Source: Panicum virgatum (taxonomy: Eukaryota > Streptophyta > Magnoliopsida > Poales > Poaceae). From it: a stretch of DNA of 64,000 nucleotides. The notes below the pieces were generated by a model. It was not told the origin of the DNA, ran no database searches, and worked only from the letters and a program-made list of their open reading frames with translations. Each line of letters starts with the position of its first letter. The first letter of the stretch is position 1. The DNA lies in NCBI RefSeq assembly GCF_016808335.1, contig NC_053150.1:30372238-30436237 (forward strand), read 5' to 3'. The position numbers were made by a program, and so were the translations under genes. Shown here piece after piece: positions 11,959 to 22,822 of the stretch.

Positions 11959-12998
11959 ATTCAGCATCGAAATTTTGAAAAACACTCTGTCAAAAGGAAA
12001 CATCAAGAACAGCGTAACAGTTTGGTTAAGACCAAGGTTCTGGGATTCGTACAGAGTGGGCAGAAATTCGGCAAAATTTTCCCGTCTAGGATGGGCCCAA
12101 AACAACATTGAACTGGCCAAAAAATTTGGCCCAATTTAAATTTTTGTTCCAGCCCAAAGCCCAGCCAGCAGGCTCACAGACACCTCCCTTTGGTATAGAA
12201 GTGCATCTATCAAAGCAGGATTCATTCGTTTCCTCCCGTTGTCTCTGGTCAAATTTAGGCCAAACTTTAGCCAAATTTATCAAAACATGAATTTTTGACT
12301 GGCCAACACAAGTGAATCCCGGAATGAATTTTAGTTAGGTCGTCCCAAATTTTCATCTTATTGAATTCCAATGGTAGTAAAAATCATTACGATCATTAAA
12401 AGAATATCAAGTAATGAAAAAATAAAATAAGAGTCAGTAACGAACTCTAATGGTAGTAACTGAAAATATCCCGCTGGCTGGCAAAGCATGTTTGGAAGTT
12501 TAAAAAATATTCTGAGCGTACATTGATTTCTTATGTACTTTTTTCATCATCTGCCAATTTCATATGTGACGGCAAAATCAGGTTTAATTTATTTGTCCTT
12601 GAAATTCATGTGCGAGAATTTCTGACCAAGACCATTTGGTTGGAATACTTGGAAGTTCATGATGAGGTGGGTGTATGGACGATTACAACAAGAGGGGTGC
12701 TCGGCTCAGCAGGCAGTACTGGATGAAAGTCATTCCGTAACGTGGCATTGTGGTCATTCCGTTTGTCAGTTTGTGTTTCTTAAGACTTTGGTAGGTTCTA
12801 TGCTGCTTGATTTTTTTCAGAATTTTTTGAAACTTTGTTTAGTAGGTTTGCACGGATTTACACGAGGTCTTTGATTTGCACTAGATACGTTGCCTTCTCA
12901 AAAAGTAAAAAGGTTTCCACTGAGAACGAGTTTTCACCAAATAAAGTCGCTAGTGGTCATTGCAACAGAAGAAGAGGAAGGCCTCCCAGCCTGCGTAC
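11959..12998. other. Remainder of beta-glucosidase intron 1
   Basis: AT-rich intron sequence with no supported gene. It ends at the donor GTACGCAG (12998 leftward), directly after exon 1. Confidence 0.6.
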
Positions 12999-13300
12999 CT
13001 GATAGGCCGACGTCCCGGCGCCGAAGACGAATCCCTCGGGGAAATCCGACTGCGTGATCGCCGCGGCCTCGGCGTGGAGCGCCCTCAGCGACACGACGGC
13101 GAGAACCAGCAGGGCAATCCCTCGCGCGCGCCGCCGTGAACCGGCGCCGCCCTGCTCCATTATCGCGGCTCCGGCGGCCGTCTGTTGGTGCGGCCCTCCG
13201 ATCCTCTTCTTCTTGTGCTTCTGCTTGCTGCTACTGCTTCTTCTTCTTCTTATTACTATATGCAGCGCGGGCAGAGGCGACGCCGCTGTACTGTAAAAGC

Positions 13301-13310
13301 AAATATAATA
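13301..13310 (-). promoter_or_regulatory. Probable TATA box of the beta-glucosidase gene
   Basis: The minus strand reads TATTATATTT about 140 bases upstream of the ATG at 13160. It is followed by GC-rich and AAGAAGAAG-rich leader sequence that would form the 5' UTR. Position and composition fit; no other TATA-like motif is closer. Confidence 0.45.
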
Positions 13311-13692
13311 GGCAGTTGGGAGCCGACTGAATCTCCCGTGGAAGAGAGAGAAGGCGTTTGGCGACGCGCCCGCTTCAGCCGGCTGAGAGACGCTGTGGCC
13401 GCTGCTATTGGCCGAGCGCGCGGGCCCGGTGTGCATTGCAGCCGGCAGTCGGCAAAATGGATTAGCCTTGCTCTAACAGGCAGCGGCGATGGCGACGGGG
13501 CAGCTGCTGTAGGCCAGGTGTCCACGGGCGCTGGTTCCAATCGCTTCTAGCCCTGCTTTTTCAGTGGTAAGGGTAGCGAGGCGCGATGTGGAGGCAGGGG
13601 TAGCTTCATGACGGCCGACACCTCTCTGCTTCACCTCGCCACGTAGTCCATATTTTTCACTTTTTTTTCCAGAACTGTCTACGTTAGGCTTA

Positions 13693-13938
13693 GGCCTCCT
13701 CCAACGGAGGTCGATGTCGCCAGCTAAATACTATTTTAATTTGTAAATAGAAGTCGCTAGCGATGCATGTCTCGCTAGGCGAGAGCACTCCCCAATGTAG
13801 CTCTCCTCACAAACACACATCCCGAGCTACCAGTTGTAACTACTTTTGGCCTGCGACGTCGCCAGGGCTGTTGGAGTATGTTGGCCTTCTCTCTCCTCCT
13901 TTTGGCCTGCGACGTCGCCAGGGCTGTTGGAGGAGGCC
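13693..13938. mobile_element. Tourist-like MITE upstream of the beta-glucosidase
   Basis: The 246-bp element has 13-bp perfect inverted ends GGCCTCCTCCAAC and a TTA target duplication (13690-13692 and 13939-13941), as for PIF/Harbinger MITEs. Inside, a 34-bp segment beginning CTTTTGGCCTGCGACG is present at 13843-13876 and again at 13909-13942, so the right terminus itself is partly duplicated. A diverged relative is at 44502-44730. Confidence 0.8.
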
Positions 13939-13941
13939 TTA

Positions 13942-14864
13942 TTCGAATGCAGGATGGAGCCAACAGTGCAGTGGGCATCCTAGCTAGCTAGTCGTTACTA
14001 GGGAGAGGGTTTGTTTGAGAGGTACTGTATTAGAACATGGTTTGTCACGCCCGCCGTTGGCCGGGAGAAATGTAATGATGGTGGTGGAGTCCACTATTTC
14101 AGTCCATGCATGGAGAGACTAGGAGATATGCAATGATGGTGGCGGGTCTACTAGTTCAATCAATGGAAGTGCATGCAGAGGCTCTCAGTTGGCTTGAGCG
14201 TGCGCTTGACCAAACGCCCACCCTTTTCTCTCTTAGTCCACGTAGATCCTCAGTCAGCTCTCGGCCACCCATACATAATACTTGCTTTTAAGAGTCGGCG
14301 AAGAAGTTTCAGAGCACGCCGAGTCATACACACAGTACGTCGAACATGATTTAAATGTCTGCATCACTCAGCAAATTTATTTTTCTTATCTCCTCTCATT
14401 CGTGTGGGCGCCCGCCGCGGGTGTCCATCGTGGCCAGGATAGCAAAATTTCTGTGCGCCATCCAATACCGGCTTATTTTGTTAGAGGTTTGACATCCTTG
14501 CCTCTGTTTCGAAGTGAAATGAAGATTTTGCCTCTACTTTTCATCCATGCAAATTTATTCCTACCTTTTGAAAACGAAGAAAGTATTTGCCCCTATTTCA
14601 TGAAAGCCAGTTAACGGCGTTAAACTTGCTATGAAAATATCAATTTGCCTTTGTTAATTTACCCTACTATTATATGAATTTGATGTTTTACCCGTATTTT
14701 GACTAGAAGAAGTGGACAACATTTTGACATGTCTACAAATAATTTTCTCAAGCAAATTCAAACCAAATTTATAACATTCAAGCATGGCCGTAATTTGATA
14801 AATTTTTCAAAATTTGCCACCAACATTGCACAATGTGTATTTAAGTTGAAGTGCACAACACTTG

Positions 14865-14915
<51 letters not shown>

Positions 14916-15024
14916 AACAAAAGCATCATAACATAACATATATATACGTCCACCAAAAGTAATAGATCACATTATATCATGTCCAAATCATATTCCACAT
15001 GTAAGTTCAACAAACAATAAAAGG
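13942..15024. other. Intergenic, with an (AT)n microsatellite
   Basis: No gene supported. 14430-14700 has text resembling 18290-18440 in style and composition, perhaps the two flanks of a larger decayed transposon. An uninterrupted TA/AT run fills about 14868-14913. Confidence 0.4.
14868..14913. repeat. (AT)n dinucleotide microsatellite
   Basis: About 23 uninterrupted AT units, probably length-variable between individuals. Confidence 0.95.
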
Positions 15025-15960
15025 TAAATGAATAGTCCACACCAAGCTGTGGATCGGAGCAATTTGTTCTGCAGCCGAAGTAGGATTCTTTTGATTCTAG
15101 GAACCAATACTTGGTACCTGAGGGACAACCCCATGCACATGCGCATTATTTATGTTTGGCATTAACTCACCTGCAAAGCCATCCCTTAGGCTAATCCCAG
15201 TGCAAGGTTTCATGTTGATATTTCTAAGGTAGCCACATAAGCAAGAAGACTATGAAACAATACGTACTTTCATGTTGTGGTTTCCTAGGGTCCATGTTGC
15301 ATTTAATTTCAAGACTCATATAGTGTTGGTATTTGTGTAGGTTTCTTCTCTTTCTTCTTAAATTCTATGCTATGTCATCATCTAATTCTACATGGCATGC
15401 TAATTAATGTGCATGAAACTCCTATGAAACCCCTAGTGGGAATGGCCTTAGTGAACAATAAAACACATATATCAGTTGAAGATGAACAGAGTCTGGCATT
15501 AACTCACAATATTGATGAAACATACTTGTTCAATAATGAATGTGCATGATTGGCCGCTGCCTCATCTCTAAAATCTACAAATGCACAATTCCTCAGCCTG
15601 CAACAGACCAACACAATGGTTTAGCAACCAAACAAACATAGGAGGCAGCCTGTCGACTGAATTTGACCAATAACTACTCTACTGAAGAAATATGGCAACC
15701 AGACACGGAAACTATGATACAATAGTCCATTGCAGGGTCACCTAAACTAAGCAGCTATACTAGCTAGAACCACAATCTACTGCAACTAATTTAGCATGTG
15801 GAACATACCAAACAGAGCGCATTTAATCAAGTGACAGGGATGAGGTATGTACTTTCCACCGGCACAGGGGCGCACGGAGGTGGCCCCGTAGTGGGAGCAG
15901 AGGCGGGAGATCATCTCCTGCGTGATCGCCTTCGGGAGGTGCCGCACCAGCGGGGGCGAC
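15025..15960 (-). pseudogene. Fragment of the U11/U12 snRNP 65K protein gene (RNPC3-like)
   Basis: U11/U12-65K is an RRM protein of the minor spliceosome that binds U12 snRNA. On the minus strand, 15960-15853 encodes the start of its first RRM (LVRHLPKAITQEMISRL, then SHYGATSVRPCAGGK) and stops at a GTACAT donor. Exon 2 at 15597-15526 continues in phase (LRNCAFVDFRDEAAANHAHS) and ends at a GTATGT donor. A third patch near 15170-15025 resembles the linker of the same protein (SAAEQIAP, then LGVDY in a shifted frame). There is no start codon context upstream, a frameshift in the third patch and no remaining exons. It is therefore a truncated, probably transposon-captured copy. I recognise the family from memory; an alignment is needed to confirm. 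Confidence 0.65.
15189..15447. mobile_element. Tourist-like MITE in the intron of the U11/U12-65K fragment
   Basis: The 259-bp element has imperfect inverted ends (GGCTAATCCCAGTG against GGCCATTCCCACTA) and a TTA target duplication at 15186-15188 and 15448-15450. It is AT-rich inside with no coding capacity. Confidence 0.75.
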
Positions 15961-16709
15961 TATTTGTCGCAGTTTGCGATTTGGAGATGACCCATCGCAA
16001 AAGCCTCTCCGTCGTCGCTCCCCCGCCATCCCCCATCTTCCTCGGCTCCGGCGCCGCCCCGGCGCCTCCGCCGCCGCCCTCCACCACCACCAACCCTAAT
16101 CAAGCTCGCCGTTGCCGCCTTCACACCCCCGCCGCAGCCACCGCCCACCGGGGCTCCTGCCCTGCCCGGCCGGCGGCGCTCCCGCGCCGCCTTGTCCTCC
16201 GCCGGCCGAACCATCGCCGCCGCCGGTCCTCCGCCGCCGCCGGCCCCCTCTTCTACGGTCGCTGGCCATTGGAAGCCCCGGCAGCCCGAAACCCTAAAGG
16301 TCCGCCGCCGCCCTCCACCACACCGGCCGCCGGCGACCTCGCCGGCGGCCGCTCCCCCCACCTCCTCCCCCCCCGGCCGACCTCCCCCCACCTCCCACCC
16401 CTCACTAGCGCGCTCGTCTCCGCGAGGAAGATGAACAGTGGCGGCACTTCTTCCTCCTCCTCTTCCGGCGCCGTTGGTGCTCCTCCTTCTGTGACAGGAT
16501 GGCTCGCACTCGCACGCATGATGAATAGATTCCGCAGCACCAGCAGCGTTGCCGCCCTCCCGCTGGAGAGGGCTCGGGCTACTGGTAGTGCTGCTGCTAG
16601 AGAGGCAAATGCGTCGCGGCGTAGGGTGCTATTGGGGCTGGAGGCAACGCGTGCGGTGGCGGGAAGGACGCCATCCGAGGCGACGTTGCTGGCCTCAGAG
16701 TCTCAAGTG
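15961..16709. other. GC-rich segment, no supported gene
   Basis: Very GC-rich, Pro/Ala/Arg-coding in all frames. Open frames of 60-315 codons occur on both strands, as expected from composition. A short inverted motif (GCGACTATTTGTCGC at about 15956-15970) marks the junction with the U11/U12-65K fragment and may be a transposon edge or an old join. Confidence 0.4.
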
Positions 16710-18015
16710 CACTACCGGAAACCGCCTATTTACAGAGTGCCCTAACTTTTGCCGAGTGTTTTCTATTGGACACTAGGCAAAGAAGTTGTGTGCCAAGTGT
16801 GTCCCAAAATACTCTCGGCCAAAAATAAATACTCGGCAAATTAACACTTTGCAGAGTGCCGGCACCATGGTACTCGGCAAAACCATACTTTGTCGAGTGT
16901 CACTTGATAAGCACTCGGCAAAGAGGAGTTATTGTTTGCCGAGTGCTAGATCGCAGCACTCGGCAAACTTTCTTCCTCCTGCTTTAACGCTGCTCACGCC
17001 ACCCACGCCCACACAAAAAACATGCACACCACGGAAGCTCCACGTCGTGCATTGCCTCCATAGCGCCACAGCGCCGCCTATGTCCACACCGCCCGGCACC
17101 GCCGCCCACCATGGCCGACACGTGAGCTCCCCGCCTCCATGCACCGCCGCCACCACGCCCCGCCACCACCACATCGCCGCCACCGTCCACCCCACCTCCA
17201 TCCATTCCGCCTGCGCTTGGCAGCACCACCCGCCATGGCCGGTGCGTGAGCTCCCCACCTCCGCGCGTTGCCGCCGCCACGCTCTGCAACCACCACGTCG
17301 CCGCTGCCACGCCCTGCAACCACCATGTCGCCGCCTCCATCCACCCTGCCTCCATCCACACTACCTGCGCTAGGCACCACCACCCTCCATGACCGCCGCG
17401 TGAGCTCGATGCCTCCACACGCCGCCCCGCCACCGCCACGTGAGCACGTAGTGCCGCCGGAATCCGTCTCCAGCCCTTTGACGCCATGACAAGCAGAACC
17501 ATGAGCCGTAGCTTGACCACTCCAGGTATTACATACTTTCCACCCGGTCCTCTCCCCTTGCTTGGATTTTAGTAGATCTGGCTAGGCTACTAATCCTGGA
17601 TTCATGCGTATGCATGTTGATTTGCCATTGACAGCATCGGCCATCTGCAGGTTTCCTGACCCTGGTCCTCACCGTCCAGTACCTACTGCTCCTAGAAGCT
17701 ATGCTTGGATTATAGCTCTGTACTCTTGTCACTTTGGTAAGACCTGAATCCCCCCCCCCCCCCCCCCTTTAGCACTTAGCGACCGATTATTTCAGGTCCT
17801 GGCACTCGGCAAAACCTCAGTTACCATTATTTGGTTATACACCCCCCTTTTTTTTGCCGAGGGCCAACTCAGCACTCAGCAAAGGCATCTTTAGCGAGTC
17901 TATGGTTGCCATATGATGTATGCCGTGGGTGGCACTCGGTAAAGTATTTGCCGAGTGCATTTAGGGCTTTGCCGAGTGTCTTAGGCACTCAGCAAACAGG
18001 CGGAATCTGGTAGTG
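16710..18015. mobile_element. Non-autonomous CACTA element with CACTCGGCAAA subterminal repeats
   Basis: Inverted ends CACTACCGGAAACCGCC (16710) and, at 18015 leftward, CACTACCAGATTCCGCC delimit a 1306-bp element. Copies and inverted copies of CACTCGGCAAA / TTTGCCGAGTG crowd both subterminal regions (about 16740-16975 and 17800-18000), a known grass CACTA signature. The interior (16980-17520) is foreign-looking Pro/His/Ala-rich sequence with repeated CCGCC-CAC units and no intact gene. A run of 18 C lies at 17750-17767. A clean 3-bp target duplication is not visible. Confidence 0.85.
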
Positions 18016-19792
18016 ACAGGTCCTCCAAGGCTTGACCACGCGGTCCCGGGCCGGCCTGTGCGGGGTCATCGCGTGACCTCGCTAGGTCGACCTGCGCTCT
18101 ACCGTCCCCGGGCGCGAGGCCCTGCTCTCCTATGCCACCGCTGCTACTTGCTGCTGCAGTGCGCTAGGGTTCAACTTAGGGAGGATTGGGAACGTGATTT
18201 TGGGGAAGGGAGAGGAGAGAGCATTTGGATAGGGTTAAGGTACCACGGATTTCCATTGCTTTGAGTTTTTCTTCAATTTGTTTTTATTGTTTTAGTGGGT
18301 ATCCAACTAACATAGTCAAAAGTAGGAGTAAGCCTTCATTTTTAAAAAGGGGGGTAAAATTGCATAGTTGAAAAATGATGGCAAAATTATCATTTGAGAT
18401 CCACATAGGGGCAAGAATGCCAAATTTCCAATTTTGTTCTGTGTTGCACTGATGCGCCGCCTCGAGTTCCTTGTTTACCGTCATGTAGGTATCTCCTAGT
18501 GTTTTCGTGGCGACGCCACACTGCTCCTTCGGCTGCCGTGTGCATCCCACCCTCGACGCGTGGCTCAGCTGGAGCACCGCAAGGTTCCCGTTTTACCACC
18601 TCGGGCTCCTCACTGGATAAATCTCCGCTCGTGGATTCATTTTCCCCTCCCTCTCCTTTCCCATTCATTTGCATTGCCTTTCCGAATTAGGTTCTCTCTC
18701 ATTTTTTTTCTCTTTGCTTGTTTTTTGGGTTTTTCCTTCGGCCGAGCATGGCCCGGCACGTGGTCGGTTCGGGGTGGGTAAAACCCGATTGTTATGTATA
18801 ATTTTTGGGTTAGATCTGGTATTTTCAGATTTTAGGTTAAAAAATTTGATTCGAATCAAGTCTGTCAAGGTAGGTCAGATCAGATCTTTTTTCAAAATGG
18901 TTGGATCAGGCTTGTCGGGTCAGACGTCCCATGATCAGATCGAGTGCTTCCTGCCTTTCAATGCTTTCAATTAGCTTTTGCCTCCTAGTTCGGCTGTTCT
19001 TTCGAAGTCTTACTTTAGGGTGCTGCTGCTTTTGTCCTACCTGACATATTGCAGCACACGTTCGCCGTTGCTCTTTTGGTAATGCTTACCAACTGATGTC
19101 CGACGGGGCTGAAAAAATCAGACGCAACGTGGCCTCTTCCTATAAGTATATCTTATCTTCTCCCCATCGATGTCTTCTCCCATCACAGCTGCAAAAGCTC
19201 ATGTCGTTTCCCATTCCTCTCTCTCCATTCGTCCTTTCTCCCCAGTGGGACCAGTGGAGGGGACGGAGGCCGCCATTGTCGAGTCCGCACTGAGCTCTTC
19301 CGGCTGCAAGCTCCCCCAGCGTGGGACCTCATTGTTTGCAAGCGCTTCACGGAGCGAGCCATGGAGTCCGACCCGCTCCTCCCCAATGTCAATGAGCTCC
19401 TCACCGTCGCCGCCCCCTCGCCTCCCAATCGACCCTCTCCTGCCCCCTCGCCGTCCAGCAGTTCCTGCCCAGGGCCGACCCAACCAAGCCATCGTCTCCC
19501 GCACCATCCGACACCTCGTGCTCCTCCTCGGCCCGCGCAGTGAGTTCTCGACGGGGAGCACGGCGCGATCGGCAATCTAGAGCTCGATGGCTTTTTCTCG
19601 TTGTGCTCGATGCCCAGGTAGTCCGTGGAGGCCGCCGTGATGCCCACGCCCGCCACCCTCGATGCCTTCTTCGCCAGGCTACACCACCACCAGCTCCGCC
19701 CCGCCGCCTCCGCCAGGGGCCGCTTTCCTCCTCCCTGCCACCGTCCGCACCAAGATCGACAAGCGAAGGCGAACGAGGTGGTGTTGCAAACA
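18016..19792. other. Mixed intergenic sequence and GC-rich gene-like debris
   Basis: No complete gene. 18440-18690 and 19170-19800 hold open segments in several frames on both strands. One plus-strand stretch near 19320-19420 (reading WDLIVCKRFTERAMESDPLL) looks protein-derived, but I do not recognise it. These pieces are probably captured or decayed exons. Confidence 0.35.
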
Positions 19793-20072
19793 TGATTTAG
19801 CCATGTTGCAGTCATGATTTTGTGGTGTTGCAGCCATAATTTGGGATTTTTAATCTATTTTTGAGATGTTGCGACATGTTTTTGTGATTTTTCAAATGTG
19901 ATTTTGTGATGTTGCAATTGTGATTTATGCGATGTCGATTGTGATTTATGCGATGTTGCAACTACGAATTCATGACGTTGCAACTACGAATTCATGATGT
20001 TGCAATGTTATTTGTGCGATATTGCAACTGCAGATTTGTAATGTTGCAAATGTTGCATACACTAAATGTTGC
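19793..20072. repeat. Imperfect repeat array built on ATGTTGCAA-type units
   Basis: About 280 bp composed of reiterated gatgttgcaa / gtgatttatgcgatgt phrases, including an exact 22-bp tandem pair (CGTTGCAACTACGAATTCATGA, from about 19975). Such ATGTTGCA-rich tracts occur in grass repeats; no gene lies within it. Confidence 0.8.
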
Positions 20073-20076
20073 AGCG

Positions 20077-20496
20077 TTACTGTCCAGTGCTAGGCCCGGA
20101 GGTCGGACGCCCGGGCGCTAGCAAGCCCCCTTGTTCTTTTCCCCTCGCGTCTTCAATGGACTTGGCGGCAGTGTTGAGGCCTAGGACCGCTTCATCACAC
20201 TCCCGGATCGCGGCTTCGCAATCATCCTTGGTCGCGTCACGTTCCCGTACTGCGGCGTCGCGGGCCTCCGCGGCCGACCGCAGTTGGCCTGGAAGCTGTT
20301 CTGCCTCCTCCGTGTCGGCCCGCGCTTGGGCATTCGCATCGTCGAGGGACCGGCGCACGGTGATCACCCGCGACGTCGCCTCTTGGAGTTTCCTGGACAA
20401 GGATTCATACTCCAGGTCGCGGGCCTGCGAGCAACGCCAATCATAAATTTTGGACACACAGGGAAGAGTACAGCACTGTGAACAGGTAAAACGCAT
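20077..20496 (-). pseudogene. Coiled-coil protein fragment, transposon-associated type
   Basis: The minus-strand frame encodes a Glu/Arg/Ala-rich segment with heptad-like spacing (for example LQEATSRVITVRRSLDDA, then AEQLPGQLRSAAEARDAA). Similar coiled-coil stretches occur in grass proteins linked to gypsy-type transposons. No start, domain or partner is visible. It is cut off by the LINE 3' part on one side and the ATGTTGCAA array on the other. Function unknown. Confidence 0.4.
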
Positions 20497-20768
20497 ACCG
20501 CGAGGGCGGGAGCAAAAACTTCACGCAGTAGTCTGCTGAACTCCGGCGACTGGGCAAGGGCGAGCATCGCCGCGCCCTGGACGAGCCCTCCGTCGGCCGA
20601 AGTCTACGCGTTTATGGTCCCCTAGGACGAGCCCACGACGTGATAACCCGGCCCTGACAGTGGCTCAGCTGACGAGCCTCTCGCGGCACAGCAACCAAAG
20701 GCCTCCGCCTGCGTCGACGACGGTGGCCCCTGGGCAGTCGCGGGAGCGCTCCGAGGGCGACATTTGGG
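20497..20768. other. GC-rich junction sequence
   Basis: Short stretch between the coiled-coil fragment and the truncated LINE. No supported gene; probably continuous with the coiled-coil fragment. Confidence 0.3.
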
Positions 20769-21396
20769 ATTTGTATCTAACTTTTGCTCTTAGGATAACC
20801 GAGGCAAATTCCTTCTTGAAGTGCATAAAGCATGCATCATAACTTGGCTGAATCCCCTTGAAGATGAAGTCATTCCGTTGCATCCATATGCACCAGCCAT
20901 AAGGATAATAATATCCATGAAGAAAGACACTCCAAGTTGCTGTTTTAATTGTTCAAGAGTGGCAAATTGTCCATTATCTCCCACCTGAAGACCAATAGTT
21001 GCCCAACATGCTCTTGAAAATGAGCAATGAATGAAAAGATGCTCCAGGGAATCATCTGTAGTGGATAGACAGAAAACACAGGAGTAATCCTGAATATGCA
21101 TGTTTCTTCTGTGCAGTAATTCTCTTGTACTTAGTCTGTAATTTAAGAGGAGCCAAAAGAAGACCTTGTGCTTATTTTGGCATGATGATTTCCAAAGCCA
21201 TTTGAAAGCTGCATGAGTAACACAATGTCCAGTGAGATGGACATATGCTTTAGAAACCGAAAAGGTAGTTGAACCCCAGATATAAGACCTAATGTCAAAT
21301 TCCTCTGTTTTCTGAAGATTGTTTAGGTCATTAGCCAGAATAAGGAGTTGTTGTAGAGCAACATTAGAGATTGGCAGGTGAAACAAAGATCCTGGC
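20769..21396 (-). pseudogene. LINE ORF2, C-terminal part (zf-RVT domain), right of the split
   Basis: The minus strand encodes the end of an L1-type ORF2. It includes the zinc-binding reverse-transcriptase module with CVFCLSTTDDSLEHLFIHC (C-x2-C-x9-H-x4-C) and the following AYGCNGM/FIFKGIQPS region. It is the continuation of the ORF2 piece at 31950-34886; the Athila-like element sits between them. It ends abruptly near 20769 without a poly-A tail, so the LINE 3' end is lost. Confidence 0.88.
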
Positions 21397-22814
21397 TGTT
21401 GACGCTCCTTAGCGCCCCAATTTATATACCGTAAGCGCACGGGATCATGTAGCTTTTCCCTTAGAGTATTCCCCCAAGGTTTATCAATCCACAGAACCAA
21501 AGATACAAGAAACAATCTATTAACATAGAGAATCCTTTGTGTTGAGATGGTGTAAAATGAATCTAATCTACTAAAAACAGCAAACACCGAAGGTAGCAAG
21601 AGAAAGTTAGAGATAACCAATCTAGATCACCTAGATCATGCATATGTTGTAGTTCAAGCCAGATGTAGTGAAGCAAGATAGATGTGAATTTCAATGAAAA
21701 GCATCTTTAAACCCAAAATCTCCAATCCGATCCTTCGATACCCCATCTACTAAAGCAATGCCATGTCACGACGCCCCCCTTTGGACGAAAGCACCCTGAA
21801 GCAAGTCGAACCCCCTTTGGTAGTTCCGCTATGAACCTCTAGCCACCATGACTACAAGATCATGCTAAGCGATCTATCTCGATAATAGATCTAGAATGAA
21901 GCAAACCCAAAGAAAAGAACGAAACCGAAAGAGAGAACATGGTCGCTAAAAATTCGGAATCACAAGTAACTTCACCATGAATGATTGTACATCACAAGAT
22001 CACAACAGGGGCCCTACCTTGATCTTGATGATCCTAGCTCCAGAACTCCGACGTGGTCTTCCTTGCAAGGTTCCCACGTCGGCTAGGGAAGCCCCTAGAC
22101 AACTAGCACGACCCTCGGCTCTTCGAGATGTGTCCCTCTATCTTCTCTGCTCCTTGGCGTCGTCTCCCGAATGATTTTCTGCGTGAGCCTGCGGGAGGGG
22201 TCTTTAAATAGCCTCAGGAAACCCTAGGTCGAAGGGGAGGCCGAGACTCCCTGAAAAGGGCCTGGGCCGGCCAGCTCAATGGGCCCAGGCCGGCCGGCCT
22301 GGCCCATTTTCTCGCCGCCCCGCGTCCTCCTTTCTCCCCAAGTCTTCTGGAGTCTTCTGGAGTTTATACCTTTCACGATTGCACCCCGTTGGACTGTCGT
22401 TATCTTCGAGATTTCTTCGAGGGAAAGGATAGGACGGAGAATACTTCCTTAAATCTCTATTTGCTTTGCTTAGCCCCGAAGTAACTCGATCTCATCTTGT
22501 GGGCTTTGTCCTTTGGTCTTCATTGGAGGGTGGATGTGCATGAACGGGCTTCTAGTCGTCATGGCCTTTGGTCCTTTGCTTGGGCTTTGGCCTTCGTCTT
22601 TCTTCGTGATATTGCGTGATCATGGGCCTCGTCATTTCATGCTCCAAAATTGGTCAAAAACCTGCAAAAACGAAGTACCTCCAAAATATATGTGCAAATG
22701 CGAAAACGACCAATAATCGGGCCGAGGTTATGATGGTTAGTGATTTTGATATTAAATTCATGCCATTATCAAAGTTAAATAGGGGATAAAATGGATACTT
22801 AAGGAGCACCAACA
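21397..22814 (-). repeat. 3' LTR of the Athila-like element
   Basis: 1418 bp, ending TGTTGACGC on the plus-strand left and ACCAACA on the right. It differs from the other LTR at about 54 positions by eye, roughly 3.8 percent. It contains the near-palindrome AGGCCGGCCGGCCT with flanking GGGCC. Confidence 0.95.
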
Positions 22815-22822
22815 TTCCCCCC
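22815..22822 (-). other. Polypurine tract of the Athila-like element
   Basis: The minus strand reads GGGGGGAA directly before the 3' LTR, the expected site for plus-strand DNA priming. Confidence 0.8.

Larger units (their letters stand above)
8159..13160 (-). pseudogene. Beta-glucosidase (glycoside hydrolase family 1), 13 exons, frame-disrupted
   Basis: Family 1 beta-glucosidases hydrolyse beta-glucosides through two catalytic glutamates. Exons, minus strand: 12999-13160, 10697-10760, 10529-10594, 10345-10420, 10185-10256, 9975-10062, 9607-9862, 9375-9490, 9068-9291, 8880-8905, 8686-8791, 8467-8569, 8159-8372. Exon 1 encodes a signal peptide (hydrophobic residues about 14-34) and the FPEGFVFGAGTSAYQ entry motif. 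Exon 7 holds the acid/base motif TLNEP and exon 11 ends with the nucleophile motif YENG. Every exon length fits the expected phase except exon 3, which is 66 nt instead of 59 because of a 7-bp tandem duplication (CTTTTGTCTTTTGA) near 10574-10587. At the exon 12/13 junction an expected AG|A arginine codon is TG|A, a stop. Without the duplication the frame would span 521 residues, normal for the family. Intron 3 has a GC donor. Sequencing error is possible for one lesion but less likely for both. Confidence 0.88.

Noticed and set aside
15798..16745. 315-codon plus-strand frame
   Set aside because: It runs antisense to the U11/U12-65K fragment and through composition-driven Pro/Ser-rich sequence; open frames occur on both strands here.
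16786..17520. Pro/His-rich frames on both strands
   Set aside because: They cross CACTA subterminal repeats and simple GC-rich repeats; no domain, and coding on one strand is not favoured over the other.
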